Shown here piece by piece: positions 23,567-33,905 of a stretch of 64,000 bases of DNA (positions are counted from its first letter, which is position 1; the number at the start of each line of letters is the position of its first letter). Below the pieces are notes generated by a model. That model was given only the letters and a program-made list of their open reading frames with translations. It searched no databases and was not told the DNA's origin. The translations under genes and the position numbers were made by a program. This stretch comes from Aspidiotus rigidus (Eukaryota > Arthropoda > Insecta > Hemiptera > Diaspididae): positions 682,001-746,000 of the forward strand of contig JAVHKY010000083.1 of the NCBI GenBank assembly GCA_035079385.1, written 5' to 3'.

Positions 23567-24528
23567 TCTCTAATATATAAAGCAGAAAGTTTGTCCGTCC
23601 GTCCTCCTCCTGTCCGTTTATAACTCGAGAACTACTGGGCCGATCGCTTTCAAACTTTCAGGATATATTGTCCTCATCCCAGAGCAGCACATAGACTCAT
23701 AAAAATAAAAATTTGACGGGGAGGTGCTGAGTAATTTCAAAAAAGGGCGAAAACAATGACTTTTTTCAATATAAAAAAACGTGGTGGTGTAGCTTGCCAT
23801 CGAACGCGTTGTTCCAACGTTACCGTTCAAACGCGTTGAGCGGCGCAGTTATAAAAATTAAGTTATGGTGATAACTCGAGTTTTACTCATTTTTATGAAA
23901 AATTGAAGAGAACAAAAATTGTTGCCCCTTTAATTTCCTTTCGAATGAGCCCAATTCCAGATTTTTAGGAGGAAATTTTGGAACTATTGGTATTTTGACT
24001 GATGCGTATTTAAGATCATTGTGTTTACAGAGAGAGAGCATTTAAACCGGTTGCTCTGGATGAATCTACAGAGACTATTCGAGTTTTACGTATCCAATTT
24101 TCGATTTTGAAAGGAGACGTTTATGTAAAATAATTTCTTGAAAATTTGCTCTTCTTTTGTGACGAGTAACTATACATTAGGTAAATATCGTCGTCAGAGT
24201 TTGAAACTACCTAAGAAAAGGTACTGGGTTCGAGAAAGAATTAAGAAAATTACATCCGGTTTCTCATATAGGAAACGACTGAGTTCGTCTCATGCCTCTA
24301 CACAGACTGATGTAATGCTTCGGGGATATGGCAGGCTTTTTACCTACTGTCCATCTATTTCCTTAATCATTGCGACGGTTCATGAATTAGTCCGTTTTTT
24401 GCTGCAATACAGCCCTTACCTGTCAACTCAGCTCTTACCGTTAAAATCGAAATATTTACAAAACACTGATATCTACTCAACACACAGCTGGCGGTCAGGC
24501 GCGCCGGAGGCGCGCTGCCAACCGCTAG
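23567..24528 (+). mobile_element. Non-autonomous Helitron, copy 1
   Basis: Starts TCTCTAATATATAAAGCAG after an A. It ends with a perfect GC-rich hairpin (GCGCGCC-GGA-GGCGCGC) about 9 bases before CTAG. TC at the 5' end, a 3' hairpin with CTRR and no target duplication define Helitrons. It has no Rep/helicase coding. The next copy begins directly after its CTAG. Confidence 0.85.
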
Positions 24529-25491
24529 TCTAATATATAAAGCAGAAAGTTTGTCTGTCTGTCCATCCTCCTGTCCGTTTATAACTCGAGAACTACTGGG
24601 CCGATCGCTTTCAAACTTTCAGGATATATTGTCCTCATCCCAGAGCAGCACATAGACTCATAAAAATAAAAATTTGACGGGGAGGTGCTGAGTAATTTCA
24701 AAAAAGGGCGAAAACAATGACTTTTTTCAATATAAAAAAACGTGGTGGTGTAGCTTGCCATGTACGTTAGACCTACGCGCGTTGAGTGGCGCAGTTTCGA
24801 GAATTTAATTATTGTGATAACTCGAGTATAACTCATTTTTATGAAAAATTGAAGAGAACAAAAATTGTAGCCCCTGTAATTTCCTTTCGAATGAGCCCGG
24901 TTCCAGATTTTTAGGAGGAAATTTTGTGACTACAGTATTCGCTGTACTTCCATACTAAGTAGGGTAAGTTATTTTATTCACAGTTTTAAAAACACGTACA
25001 TAAAGGATTTTACATCCGGTATCTCATACAAGAACCAATGTCTAGACACGGTGCGCACTGCGTATGGGCTAGCGGAAATTACCCTTTTTTTTACCTGTTG
25101 TCCGTGTGTTTTCTTAGGGACTGGCAAAATGTCAATGGATTTGTCTGTATTCTGCTGCGATGAATACAGGCTTCACGCGTTAAGTCAGCTCTCAAGTGAA
25201 TTAGTGTGTAAAAAATTTAATTTGGTGATTTTATTTTTGTGCGACTCGGAACTTTGATATATTTTTATAAGTACAGTCGCAGTTTTTGGTGTCTATTTTC
25301 TTATTTTTGAACTGAATAGTTGTGAATTTTGCAAAACTCTTTCCACTGTTTCTTTTTTAAAAATTCATCTGAATTCCAAGATACCTACAAAACACACATA
25401 CCTACAAGATACAGATACCTATAAAACACAGATATCTACTCAACACACAGCTAGCGGTCAGGCGCGCCGGAGGCGCGTCGCCAACCGCTAG
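24529..25491 (+). mobile_element. Non-autonomous Helitron, copy 2 in tandem
   Basis: Begins TCTAATATATAAAGCAG immediately at the CTAG of copy 1 and ends with the same hairpin region and CTAG followed by T. The first ~200 bases are almost identical to copy 1 and the last ~45 bases nearly so. The middle is strongly diverged, with short shared segments such as TTTTACATCCGGTATCTCAT. Total length 963 bp against 962 bp for copy 1. Confidence 0.85.
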
Positions 25492-27609
25492 TTTCTCTAT
25501 AATGCGTGATATTTCTTTCTTGGGTTGGTAATTGAAGTGCAATATATCAATATTTCTTCACCGTGGATGTTTTAGGATCGTTTTCACATATTTGGCTCGC
25601 TAATTCGTTTTTATGCAAAGGCTCGTCAATTGGTGCTCGCGCTTCTCAAGTAGCTTTATACTTCTCAATTTCTGCGATACTTTATGATAGATTCTTTTGT
25701 CGCCCCTAGACTGGGAAGCCTACTTATAAATTATAGTAGTTATCTTTCGTTGAGCTTTGAAGTATCCTTGTCGTCTTAGATCTCGATCTCTCGTGTTACT
25801 GCTTAAAAACCGTATATCAGTGAAGTTTCCCACTTCAAAGTTTCGTCCGTCCACCATTTCGATTACAAACATTCCTTAGCTTAGTAGTTGCTAAAGTTAC
25901 TTGTGATGATCGGTAAGTTTTCACGCGAGAAGGCTACATCAGTTTTGCTAGATGAAATTTCGAAGAATTTTCATACTTCAGGCTCTGCGTACGTCTTTAC
26001 CTCGATAAACTTAATAATCCGAAGCACGATTAAACTACAGACTATGGCCTACAACACTTCTCTGTGCGAAATATTCTAAGTAGCTATATAAGGTATTCAA
26101 TATGAAACTTTCTCAAACACGCCGGGATCGATACGACTTACCGTACTTCGTGATCGCTTTGATGAATACATCGTGAAGATTAAAATTGTATCGTTCTCTC
26201 GCTTTTTTCTCTTTCCCGCATCCGTTGTACTAAAACGCGCCAGTTTCTTCTCGTAATTCTTTATTCTGAACAGTCTAGAATTTTTTTTTTTTTTATTTAT
26301 TTATAGGATGAAATTTAGCGTGAAAAAATTGTGTGTCGATATTGCTTCTGACAAATGCCACTCTGGTGCGGCTTGTAATGCGGTCGACCCGTATTCCCAA
26401 ATTCAATCATCCTTCATCCTTTGCCTTACGCAATGCCGGCGAGTGCTATGCTTTAGTAATTTTTTCCTTTATCGCACCCGTTAGAGAGGATGAACGCGTG
26501 AAAATGAATTTGAACTTCGTAACTACTTCAATAGCGACTTCGTCTTAATTAAAACTTTACCGTTCCCCATGTTCCGCGAATGCAAACATTTCCTTACTAA
26601 CAAACAATTTATTCTCATTGTTCCCGTATACACGCGCTCTATACCGGAGGCAATAAGGAGAGGAAGAGGATTGTACGTATCACCTATAAGGTATGTGCAC
26701 ACATACTTAGGACTTTCCTTCCTGACACTCGCGGGTTTTGCGAAAGGAAAATCTTAATAACTCGACAGAAATTCTAAAGATGGCGAAATTTACTTATATA
26801 TTATTTCATTTTTCGACGTATCATTTTCTTTCGTAAGCTCGAGAAAGAAAAATATTGTATTATAATTTAATATAGTCTCTTTTTTTACCCGAGTCTCACT
26901 CTTTAGAAACAGAATAATTATTATAATGTGCCCGTGGAACCATGAATGACCTCTGCAACAACTGTGTCGCTTTAAATTTAAAACATAAAATGTTATTTCA
27001 AGCGAGTTCCTTCCTTCTACTTTTTTTGTATTTTTTGTTTTCGCCTTCCGTGTATCTTTTATTTTTCTGAAAACCTTGTTCGTTCAATTTATCTTCCAGC
27101 TTAGTTATCCCTCTCGTACTACTCTTTCTACATATTTTTTTTTTTTACGTGGAATTCACGTTGCCCTGTATGTTTATCGTACTTATCATTTCTTACATGA
27201 ATATTTGTGCAGCTTACGAAAAAATCGTATGAATCCCGTGCAAATACCTGGTAAAATGTAAGGTTTGAAAATTAATTCACGTGACTTCGACAATGAGTAC
27301 GAGCTTCGTAGTTCTTTTTCTGGGGTGATCCTGAATTTAAATTTTGATATCTCGTCCCATGAAAATCTGACGAGAAGGTAATAATTTTTCGATCGAACCG
27401 AGTTCTTCAGTTTACTCGTAATCACGCTTGAAAAAGCTACCCAGGCTGATAGCGAAACGTAGTGCTTTCTTATTGTATTACTAAGTAGCAAGTCGCGCCT
27501 CTTAGCTTTTTGTTTTTTCATTTTTACCTTATTCGAGAGTTTACAATTTATGAAATTTCTATCAGGTACTTTTTGTATTATTTCTAAAGTATAATTGAAT
27601 CTCTTATTT
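25492..27609. other. Intronic, no feature recognised
   Basis: AT-rich sequence with T-rich runs near 26283 and 27135. No coding segment or repeat that I can support. Confidence 0.35.
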
Positions 27610-27611
27610 TA

Positions 27612-29900
27612 TTGAAAAAGGGTTTTTCAATTGTACAAATCTACTTTATTAGTTGCTTATACAAGAGTACTTTTGGGTGTTATCCCATCATCAGTTGTGT
27701 CGCAACTGAAGAACAAGGCGAATCAATGCGTTTTTTCCTTGTGCACTCGCGGCTGTCTAGCCTACTCCATCACGGTGAGTTCGATTTATTTATTCATTCC
27801 ATAAATGAGGTTCGTCGTGAATTTGAGTTGAAACTAAAAGAAAAGAAAAATCGGAAACTTACTTCCCTCCTAAGTTCTAAGATGAGGGATGACGAATTAG
27901 ATCTAGGTGACGATGGAATTATTCAACAGTTTCAGCCCCGTGTCATAAATCATAGTAACACGGAGTTCAACCGTGATGAGATAACACTTCTGGAGAAGGG
28001 ATTGAAGTTCGGGCTCTCCCCTCTAAAAAATCAGGAGACGTTGGCAAATGTTGTAGCTGATTTAGCTATAAAAATCGGCCCTGGCGTAAATACCCAGAAA
28101 AAATGTGCTGAAATTGTTCGTAATACCCCCCTCCCTCGCATAAGTGAAGCAGGGAGTGAATTGATAGTGGGTCTGAGGAGGAAGATTAAGGAGGAAAAGC
28201 TAGTTATTACCAAAGCTGACAAAGGGAATGCTGTCGTAGTGATGAATAAGGCTTCCTACGTCTCAAAGATTTACGAGGTACTTGGCCAATGTGGGGCTAA
28301 GGAGGCCCCTCTCTTTGATTTTCCAAAATTCGTTAAAGAGGCTAGGAAACTTATTAATGGTAGTGAGGTAATCATTAAGAGCCCATCTCTAAAGAAAGCT
28401 ATCTTGGAGCCGAATCCCGTTCCTCCCCTCCTTTACGGGTTGTCGAAGGTACACAAAGAAAATGTGCCGATGCGGCCGGTTGTTTCGTTTGTTTCTTCCC
28501 CTACATACTCCCTCGCTAAGTTCCTGGACAGATGGTTCAAAGCTCGTGTGGAGGTTGAGTCTCCCTATTCAGTTAAGAATTCGAGCGCCCTGGCTGAAAA
28601 ATTGAAGGACACATACCTTCCTCCGGGTTCAATTCTGTGCTCGTTTGATGTCGTTGGGCTTTTTCCTAATATTCCCAAGGCTACCACTATGCAACAAATA
28701 GGCAAACTGCTCGTAGAATGTGGTACTCCTCACAATGAATTTGGCGAATTTTTCGACCTATTGAACGCCTGTTGGTCACCTAATTTTTGTAAGTTTGATG
28801 ATAAATATTTCGAGTTCCCTGAGGAGATAGAGATCCCTATTGGTTCACCCTTAGGCTCTCTTATTTCGGAGGTTTTTATGTCTAAATTTGAGGTTGACCT
28901 GTTTTCTTCGGGCCATGTGTTTTTGAATCACGTTTTCTATTGGCATAGGTACGTGGATGACATATTGTGTGCGTGGACCGGTCCTGCGGAGCTCCTTAGT
29001 GAGTTTCTCGCTTATTTAAATAGTTTATATCCGTCCATCAAGTTCACTCTTGAAGTTGGCGGCTTATCAATAAATTTTTTGGACTTGACCATATCCGTCA
29101 TTGACGGGGTCCATGATTTCGGTATTTACCGGAAAAGTACTTCGAACGATATTGCTATCCACGGGTCGTCTTTCGTACCTTTTGCCCATAAAGTTGCTAC
29201 ATTTAATAGTTTAATACATCGCCTCACTCAGATCCCTTTGAGTGAGGTAGCGTTTAATAAGGAACTCGTGACGATAAAGCACTTGGCTAGAGTGAATCAG
29301 GTCAAAGTGGACATCGACCTCATGGTCCGTAGGAGACTTACAAGATTCACTACCTCCCTCCCCCGCCAGTTGCATCTTGATAGGCGTAAACGGTGGATTA
29401 GGATGCCGTTTTTGGGGAAGTTTTCTTCGGAGGTGAGCCGTGTCCTCCGTCCCTTTGGTTTCCGGCCGGCGTTTTATAGTACCAATACGGTGAAGAGCTT
29501 TTTGGTCAAGTTAGAAGATCCGATACCGATGGCCGAGAGGGAGGGTGTTTGTAGGGTGGCCTGTGGTGATTGTCCAAGCGTGTACATAGGGATGACCAGC
29601 CGTCAATTCAAAATTAGAGTTGATGAACACAGGAAAGCATGGGAAAAAAGTAAAGTAGGGGAGTCGGTGTTTGCTGACCATTTAATTGAATGTGGTCATA
29701 GCCTTAAAGAGGGATCTGAAGTTCTCCTCCACAGAGAAAAATCTTATTTTAGGCGCTTAGCTTTAGAGGAAATTGAAATTCATCGTCACCGAAATATTAA
29801 AGACATTACCGTGGTGAACAGGTACATTCCTGAGGAGGGATTGATTGAATTAGTCTATGAGAATGATTCACATTTCGATGACTCGCTGGTTCAGTCATGA
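27612..29900 (+). CDS. Penelope-like RT/GIY-YIG ORF, family A
   Basis: 762 codons. The reverse transcriptase has TKADKGNAVVVM near residue 200, PMRPVVSF, the palm motif CSFDVVGLFPNIP near 343, IPIGSPLGSLISEVFMS and the catalytic YVDD near 447. The GIY-YIG endonuclease follows at about 645-670 (SVYIGMTSR). The first ~36 residues are read from the host family B arm, because the insert begins at 27720; the native start is probably the Met at 27726. The nuclease has GVC in place of the usual GVY, so endonuclease activity may be impaired. The RT looks intact. Penelope elements move by target-primed reverse transcription. Confidence 0.9.
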   Translation: MKKGFSIVQIYFISCLYKSTFGCYPIISCVATEEQGESMRFFLVHSRLSSLLHHGEFDLFIHSINEVRREFELKLKEKKNRKLTSLLSSKMRDDELDLGDDGIIQQFQPRVINHSNTEFNRDEITLLEKGLKFGLSPLKNQETLANVVADLAIKIGPGVNTQKKCAEIVRNTPLPRISEAGSELIVGLRRKIKEEKLVITKADKGNAVVVMNKASYVSKIYEVLGQCGAKEAPLFDFPKFVKEARKLINGSEVIIKSPSLKKAILEPNPVPPLLYGLSKVHKENVPMRPVVSFVSSPTYSLAKFLDRWFKARVEVESPYSVKNSSALAEKLKDTYLPPGSILCSFDVVGLFPNIPKATTMQQIGKLLVECGTPHNEFGEFFDLLNACWSPNFCKFDDKYFEFPEEIEIPIGSPLGSLISEVFMSKFEVDLFSSGHVFLNHVFYWHRYVDDILCAWTGPAELLSEFLAYLNSLYPSIKFTLEVGGLSINFLDLTISVIDGVHDFGIYRKSTSNDIAIHGSSFVPFAHKVATFNSLIHRLTQIPLSEVAFNKELVTIKHLARVNQVKVDIDLMVRRRLTRFTTSLPRQLHLDRRKRWIRMPFLGKFSSEVSRVLRPFGFRPAFYSTNTVKSFLVKLEDPIPMAEREGVCRVACGDCPSVYIGMTSRQFKIRVDEHRKAWEKSKVGESVFADHLIECGHSLKEGSEVLLHREKSYFRRLALEEIEIHRHRNIKDITVVNRYIPEEGLIELVYENDSHFDDSLVQS

Positions 29901-30059
29901 CCTCCTCGTTCGTTGTTACTCGTTCTTGTTGGTGTTGGGTTCAGTCGCTTTCTATACCGTGAGAATGGCTGTTTAGCCAAAAGCTCTCGGTTTGTTTGTT
30001 TTATGCGGTTCTTGTAATTGTGTTTGTTACTCTTTGTGAGTATATTTCTCTATGGAGAT
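27720..30059 (+). mobile_element. Penelope-like element (family A) inserted in the family B arm
   Basis: CAAGGC is present at 27714-27719 and 30060-30065. Removing 27720-30065 restores the continuous arm sequence found as the complement of 33820-33952. The insert is 2340 bp with a short 5' leader, the RT/GIY-YIG ORF and a ~160-bp 3' UTR. The 3' UTR contains TGCGGTTCTTGTAATTG, shared with the copy at the right end of the window. The insertion is younger than the family B element. Confidence 0.85.
29958..29985 (+). ncRNA. Hammerhead-like core, degenerate, in family A 3' UTR
   Basis: GAGAATGGCTGTTTAGCCAAAAGC aligns with the motif at 53504-53529 (GATGGTTGTTTAACCGAAAG). The core GAAA is AAAA here and the CTGATGA-like box is GTGAGAA. 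The stem GGCT/AGCC is kept. It is probably inactive. Confidence 0.35.
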
Positions 30060-30086
30060 CAAGGCCTTAACCATGAGTTTTTATAG

Positions 30087-31153
30087 GGCATACATTTATC
30101 GGCCCGTCAAGAAAGAATGAAAGTACGAAAAATTTTGAAGCATTCCACGAGAAATAAAAATGATGAACGCCATATCAAAAAATGCCAGGCAAAAAAATTT
30201 AATTAACTTCAAAATATTGGAACAAATGACATGATAATAAATCGCAAACGGGAAAATAATTATGTCCCGGCAAAATAATTATGCCTCGGCAAAATTTCAT
30301 GTTGCCCTACTATTAAATAAGTCTCACCCGTTTCACATTCCACGACTAATTAAATATTACAGAGAAAAAAAATTACTTAATTAATTTGTACTACTGCGTC
30401 AGTAAGGCACGTTTTGCCTTACTTGGCTGTCCTCTTTTTTTGTTTCTGTCCCAAAGGGATGTTTCGTGCTTCTGGCGACACCTGCACTTCCTTATTACGA
30501 ATCTGCATTCCTAGAATGTGTTTGCAGTTTCCATACTTCATAAAATACGGGCAGGAGCACTTGCAAGGATTGGTAGTAAATACCCACACACCATAGTTGT
30601 ACTTACAAAATTTGTCAAATGAAGACCACTTCCCCTTGAGAGCGACGAATTTACGAAAAATTCTCGCAGTGAGAGGGATTTTCATTGTCGATGACACTGT
30701 AAAATATTGCACTGACCCATCAGGAAGAGTTTGCTGGAGCACCGCTTTATTCTCCAATGCCCAATGGTACGATGTTGTCCACAATTTCAACGGGATCGGC
30801 ACGTACTCATAACTCACATTTCAAATACAACTGATGAAACTGATGATAGTTGGTCCTTATCTTATAATACCGACTACAATCGATGCACGAATCTTCAAGT
30901 TTACACTTGTAGCAGAAATAATTTGACTTAGGTACTCGATCTTTGTGAGGTGATAATAAACATCGGAAACTTTTGTAGGGTGAATCATTTTATGACAGTT
31001 TCCCCTTCGTAAAAGATTCAGTGCTACCTTATTTTCATGACGCGTCTAAACATGTCGTTATTGAACTTACATTTCGCGGGCAAAAAATGACGTCGGACAA
31101 CATTCTCTGTGACGGGGTACTCTTAGTTTGTTACGGGCCAGTATATATTTCCC
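30087..31153 (-). mobile_element. Mutator-like element (MULE) with 9-bp target duplication
   Basis: TTTTTATAG occurs at 30078-30086 and 31154-31162. Excising the insert and one copy restores the family B arm. The 1067-bp insert has imperfect terminal inverted repeats: inward from both ends, 15 of the first 21 bases agree, ending in a common GGCCCGT. A 9-bp duplication is the hallmark of Mutator-like transposons, and the insert encodes a SWIM zinc finger typical of MULE transposases. Confidence 0.85.
30419..30817 (-). pseudogene. SWIM zinc-finger C-terminal remnant of a MULE transposase
   Basis: 133-codon open frame. The segment KGKWSSFDKFCKYNYGVWVF is followed by NPCKCSCPYFMKYGNCKHIL. This is a CxCx(n)CxH SWIM finger as found downstream of the DDE domain in insect MULE transposases. 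The C-terminal tail is Lys/Arg-rich. The catalytic MULE domain is absent and the element is only 1.07 kb, so it is non-autonomous. A second cysteine-rich stretch (CYKCKLEDSCIDCSRYYK) is read further upstream in another frame on the same strand. Confidence 0.7.
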
Positions 31154-31601
31154 TTTTTATAGTATAACACTGTGATCTTATTGGCTATAACAATGCTGTG
31201 TTGTGATTTGTTCACTTCTTAGAAACTTATTCTTACAATAATATGACATTGTGTTCTTATTGGCTAAAACTTACTGCTTTGTGATTGGTTCAATCTATTG
31301 TTCTAAATGCTGCGTTTCTATTGGCTACCTGGATTCCTGCCGTCTCATTGGTTGGTTCCGTTCTTCTTCTCTCGTGCAATCGCCAGGCCGAATAATTTTT
31401 CACTGTCAAATGTGATTACATTGTTCAAGAGGCAGGCTTTCTTCCTCTTGGCGTTTGCAATCTCCATTTGTTCCTAGAGTTTTCTTCTCTTTGTGCGATT
31501 CTCTACGTGTATGACTTCAAATATTCCCTCTCCATCGTGGTTTTCCTCGTTACAGTGTTTCCCATACAGTGACTTGCCATGTTCTTTCTCCCTCGACGTT
31601 T
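31154..31601 (-). repeat. Left inverted arm of the family B Penelope element
   Basis: The reverse complement of 33383-33830, near-identical over 448 bp. It carries the antisense end of the GIY-YIG coding region and adjoining 3' UTR. It joins the forward element body at about 31602. Confidence 0.9.
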
Positions 31602-33666
31602 CGTACTCCTTTCACAGATCAAGAAGAAGCTTGCTGAACTGACCCGGAAGAAAGAAGAAAGAAAGGAAGAGACAGCGAGAGTTGAACACAAATTTGCTCC
31701 CAGAACCGAGAACCTATCAAGCGTCACCTTCACAGAAGAAGAAAGAAGACTGCTGGACAAAGGTATCAAGTACGTGCAGCCAGAGAGGCTGAACCAGTGT
31801 AGGCTTGAAAGCATGGCCATTAGCTGCGAACAAGTAATCCAAACCATGGAACACGAAGTGAGACCAGAAGCCCGGACCAAAATTGGGAAAGTGCTGTTGG
31901 ACATCAAAGAGGATATGTGCCGAACCTATGACAGAACGCAAGTAATGCAGAGGAAGGTCACAAATCTACAAAAGAAGATCCGACAGAACAACCTGATTTT
32001 GACAAAGGCGGACAAGGGCAGCACGGTAGTGGTAATGGAGAAGGAGGACTACACCCAAAAAATGGAGTCGTACATCGCAGTTAATGGATACCAAGAGCTG
32101 GCAAGGGACCCAACACGGAAATACCAAGATGACCTAAAAGCAGTGTTGAAACGGAACAATGTACCCGGCAATGGAAGGACGCTTGAGATGAACCCGGTTG
32201 CACCAAAACTCAAGGGGCTAGTAAAACTCCACAAAGCGAACCGTCCGATGAGACCCCTGGTCAACAGCATTCAATCACCGTGCTATAAGATAGCAAAGAT
32301 CGTAGCCACATTCCTGAAAGAAAACTACCAGTTTGCACCCAGACGATGTATCAGAAACAACGGAGAGCTGATTGAGCAACTGGACAAGTTGGAAATCAGG
32401 AGTAACGACAAGCTGATATCCTTTGATGTGACTAATATGTTTGGTACCATACCAAAGGAGGAACTTCTCACCCTGCTCAAAAACAACAAATACCATGGGA
32501 ACGCCGATGGGCCGAAGTACGCCAACATGGTGGAAGAGATCTTGAGCCAGAACTACTGCCGCTTCAATAACAGGTTCTACAGTCAGGAAAGGGGACTTGC
32601 GATGGGATCACCGCTGTCACCAATACTGGCGGAGATATTCATGAATGACATGGAAAACAAGATATTGAAGGGCAGCAAGTTCAGAAACTCGATCAAACAC
32701 TGGGCGAGATATGTAGATGATATCCTAATTGTGTGGTCAGGCACTGATAGGCAGGTGGATCTATTCCTTTCAGAAATGAACGCGATGAATGAGAGCATCA
32801 AATTCACAGTGGAAAAAGGCAATGAGACCATCAACTATTTGGACCTTACACTCACAATAGAGAACAATAGGATAGAATACAAAATCTACAGGAAGCCGAC
32901 GCATACTGACACCATCATCCCAAATGACTCCTACCACCACCCTAGGCACAAGTTAGCGGCAATCCAGAACTACTGCGATCGGGCAATTTCTATCCTCAAG
33001 AACAACAAAGAGAAGAGGAAAGAGATCGAGATAGTAAAGCAGATCGCAGAAGCCAATGGCTACCGCAGAAGTGTGGTGGATGGAGTCTTTGGGAAAATGG
33101 AAACGAAGAAAGGAACCCATGAGAGCATAGTGAGAAAATACTCCGGATCGATACCATATATAGGAAAGTACACAAACAAGGTGATAAAGGCGTTCAATGG
33201 CTACGATGTAAATGTTGGTATCCAGAATAACCAACCCATGGTTAAGAAAATCAGCAATGACCAGACGGAACAAAAGGACAAGGAAAGCTTGAGCGGAGTG
33301 TACAAGCTCAGTTGTGAACAGTGTGGGGGGATCTACATCGGTGAGACTGGGAGAAAGTTTGAGATCAGGAAGAAGGAGCACAAAACGTCGAGGGAGAAAG
33401 AAGATGGCAAGTCACTGTTTGGGAAACACTGTAACGAGGAAAACCACGATGGAGAGGGAATATTTGAAGTCATACACGTAGAAAATCGCACAAAGAGAAG
33501 AAAACTCTGGGAACAAACGGAGATTGCAAAAGCCAAGAGGGAGAAAGCCTGCCTCTTGAACAATGTAATCACATTTGACAGCGAAAAATTATTCGGCCTG
33601 GTGATTGGACGAGAGAAGAAGAACAGACCCAACCAATCAGACGGCAGGAATCCAGGTAGCCAATAG
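31579..33666 (+). CDS. Penelope-like RT/GIY-YIG ORF, family B
   Basis: 695 codons. An N-terminal Lys/Glu-rich segment leads to TFTEEERRLLDKGIKYV. The RT follows with TKADKGSTVVVM (~141), RPMRPLVNSIQSP, ISFDVTNMFGTIP (~281), GLAMGSPLSPILAEIFMND and the catalytic YVDD (~378). The GIY-YIG endonuclease is at about 573-595 (SGVYKLSCEQCGGIYIGETG), with the linker CxxC intact. The first ~8 codons are read through the inverted arm, so the true 5' coding end is missing or reshuffled. All core motifs are intact and no stop interrupts it; the copy looks young. Overlapping minus-strand ORFs are shadows. Confidence 0.9.
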   Translation: MFFLPRRFVLLSQIKKKLAELTRKKEERKEETARVEHKFAPRTENLSSVTFTEEERRLLDKGIKYVQPERLNQCRLESMAISCEQVIQTMEHEVRPEARTKIGKVLLDIKEDMCRTYDRTQVMQRKVTNLQKKIRQNNLILTKADKGSTVVVMEKEDYTQKMESYIAVNGYQELARDPTRKYQDDLKAVLKRNNVPGNGRTLEMNPVAPKLKGLVKLHKANRPMRPLVNSIQSPCYKIAKIVATFLKENYQFAPRRCIRNNGELIEQLDKLEIRSNDKLISFDVTNMFGTIPKEELLTLLKNNKYHGNADGPKYANMVEEILSQNYCRFNNRFYSQERGLAMGSPLSPILAEIFMNDMENKILKGSKFRNSIKHWARYVDDILIVWSGTDRQVDLFLSEMNAMNESIKFTVEKGNETINYLDLTLTIENNRIEYKIYRKPTHTDTIIPNDSYHHPRHKLAAIQNYCDRAISILKNNKEKRKEIEIVKQIAEANGYRRSVVDGVFGKMETKKGTHESIVRKYSGSIPYIGKYTNKVIKAFNGYDVNVGIQNNQPMVKKISNDQTEQKDKESLSGVYKLSCEQCGGIYIGETGRKFEIRKKEHKTSREKEDGKSLFGKHCNEENHDGEGIFEVIHVENRTKRRKLWEQTEIAKAKREKACLLNNVITFDSEKLFGLVIGREKKNRPNQSDGRNPGSQ

Positions 33667-33830
33667 AAACGCAGCATTTATGACAAAAGATTGAACCAAT
33701 CACGAAGCAGTATGTTTTAGCCAATAAGAACACAATGTCATATTATTACAAGAATAAGTTTCTAAAAAGTGAACCAATCACAACACAGCATTGTTATAGC
33801 CAATAAGATCACATTGTTATACTATAAAAA
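33383..33830 (+). repeat. Right inverted arm of the family B Penelope element
   Basis: Contains the last ~95 codons of the RT/GIY-YIG ORF and ~160 bp of 3' UTR. It is the complement of 31154-31601. Confidence 0.9.
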
Positions 33831-33849
33831 CTCATGGTTAAGGCCTTGT

Positions 33850-33905
33850 TCTCCAGTTGCGACACAACTGATGATGGGATAACACCCGAAAGTACTCTTG
33901 TAAAA
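33850..33905 (+). ncRNA. Hammerhead-ribozyme-like motif, family B 3' UTR
   Basis: CTGATGA at 33869-33875, a short GG/CC helix and GAAAG at 33889-33893 form the conserved hammerhead core (CUGAUGA - stem II - GAAA). It is preceded by a hairpin AGTTG-CGACA-CAACT that could be stem I. Stem III and the cleavage site are not clear to me, and a U sits between CUGAUGA and the GG stem. Hammerhead motifs are established in Penelope-like terminal repeats; activity here is inference. The complement occurs at 27670-27694 with GAAA changed to AAAA. Confidence 0.45.

Noticed and set aside
23618..24836. Two near-identical minus-strand ORFs (70 and 85 codons)
   Set aside because: They coincide with the conserved 5' halves of the two Helitron copies and have no recognised domain; identity is explained by the transposon.
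31503..33677. Minus-strand ORFs opposite the family B RT (for example 31503-31907, 32953-33381)
   Set aside because: Shadows of the 695-aa RT/GIY-YIG frame and its inverted arm.
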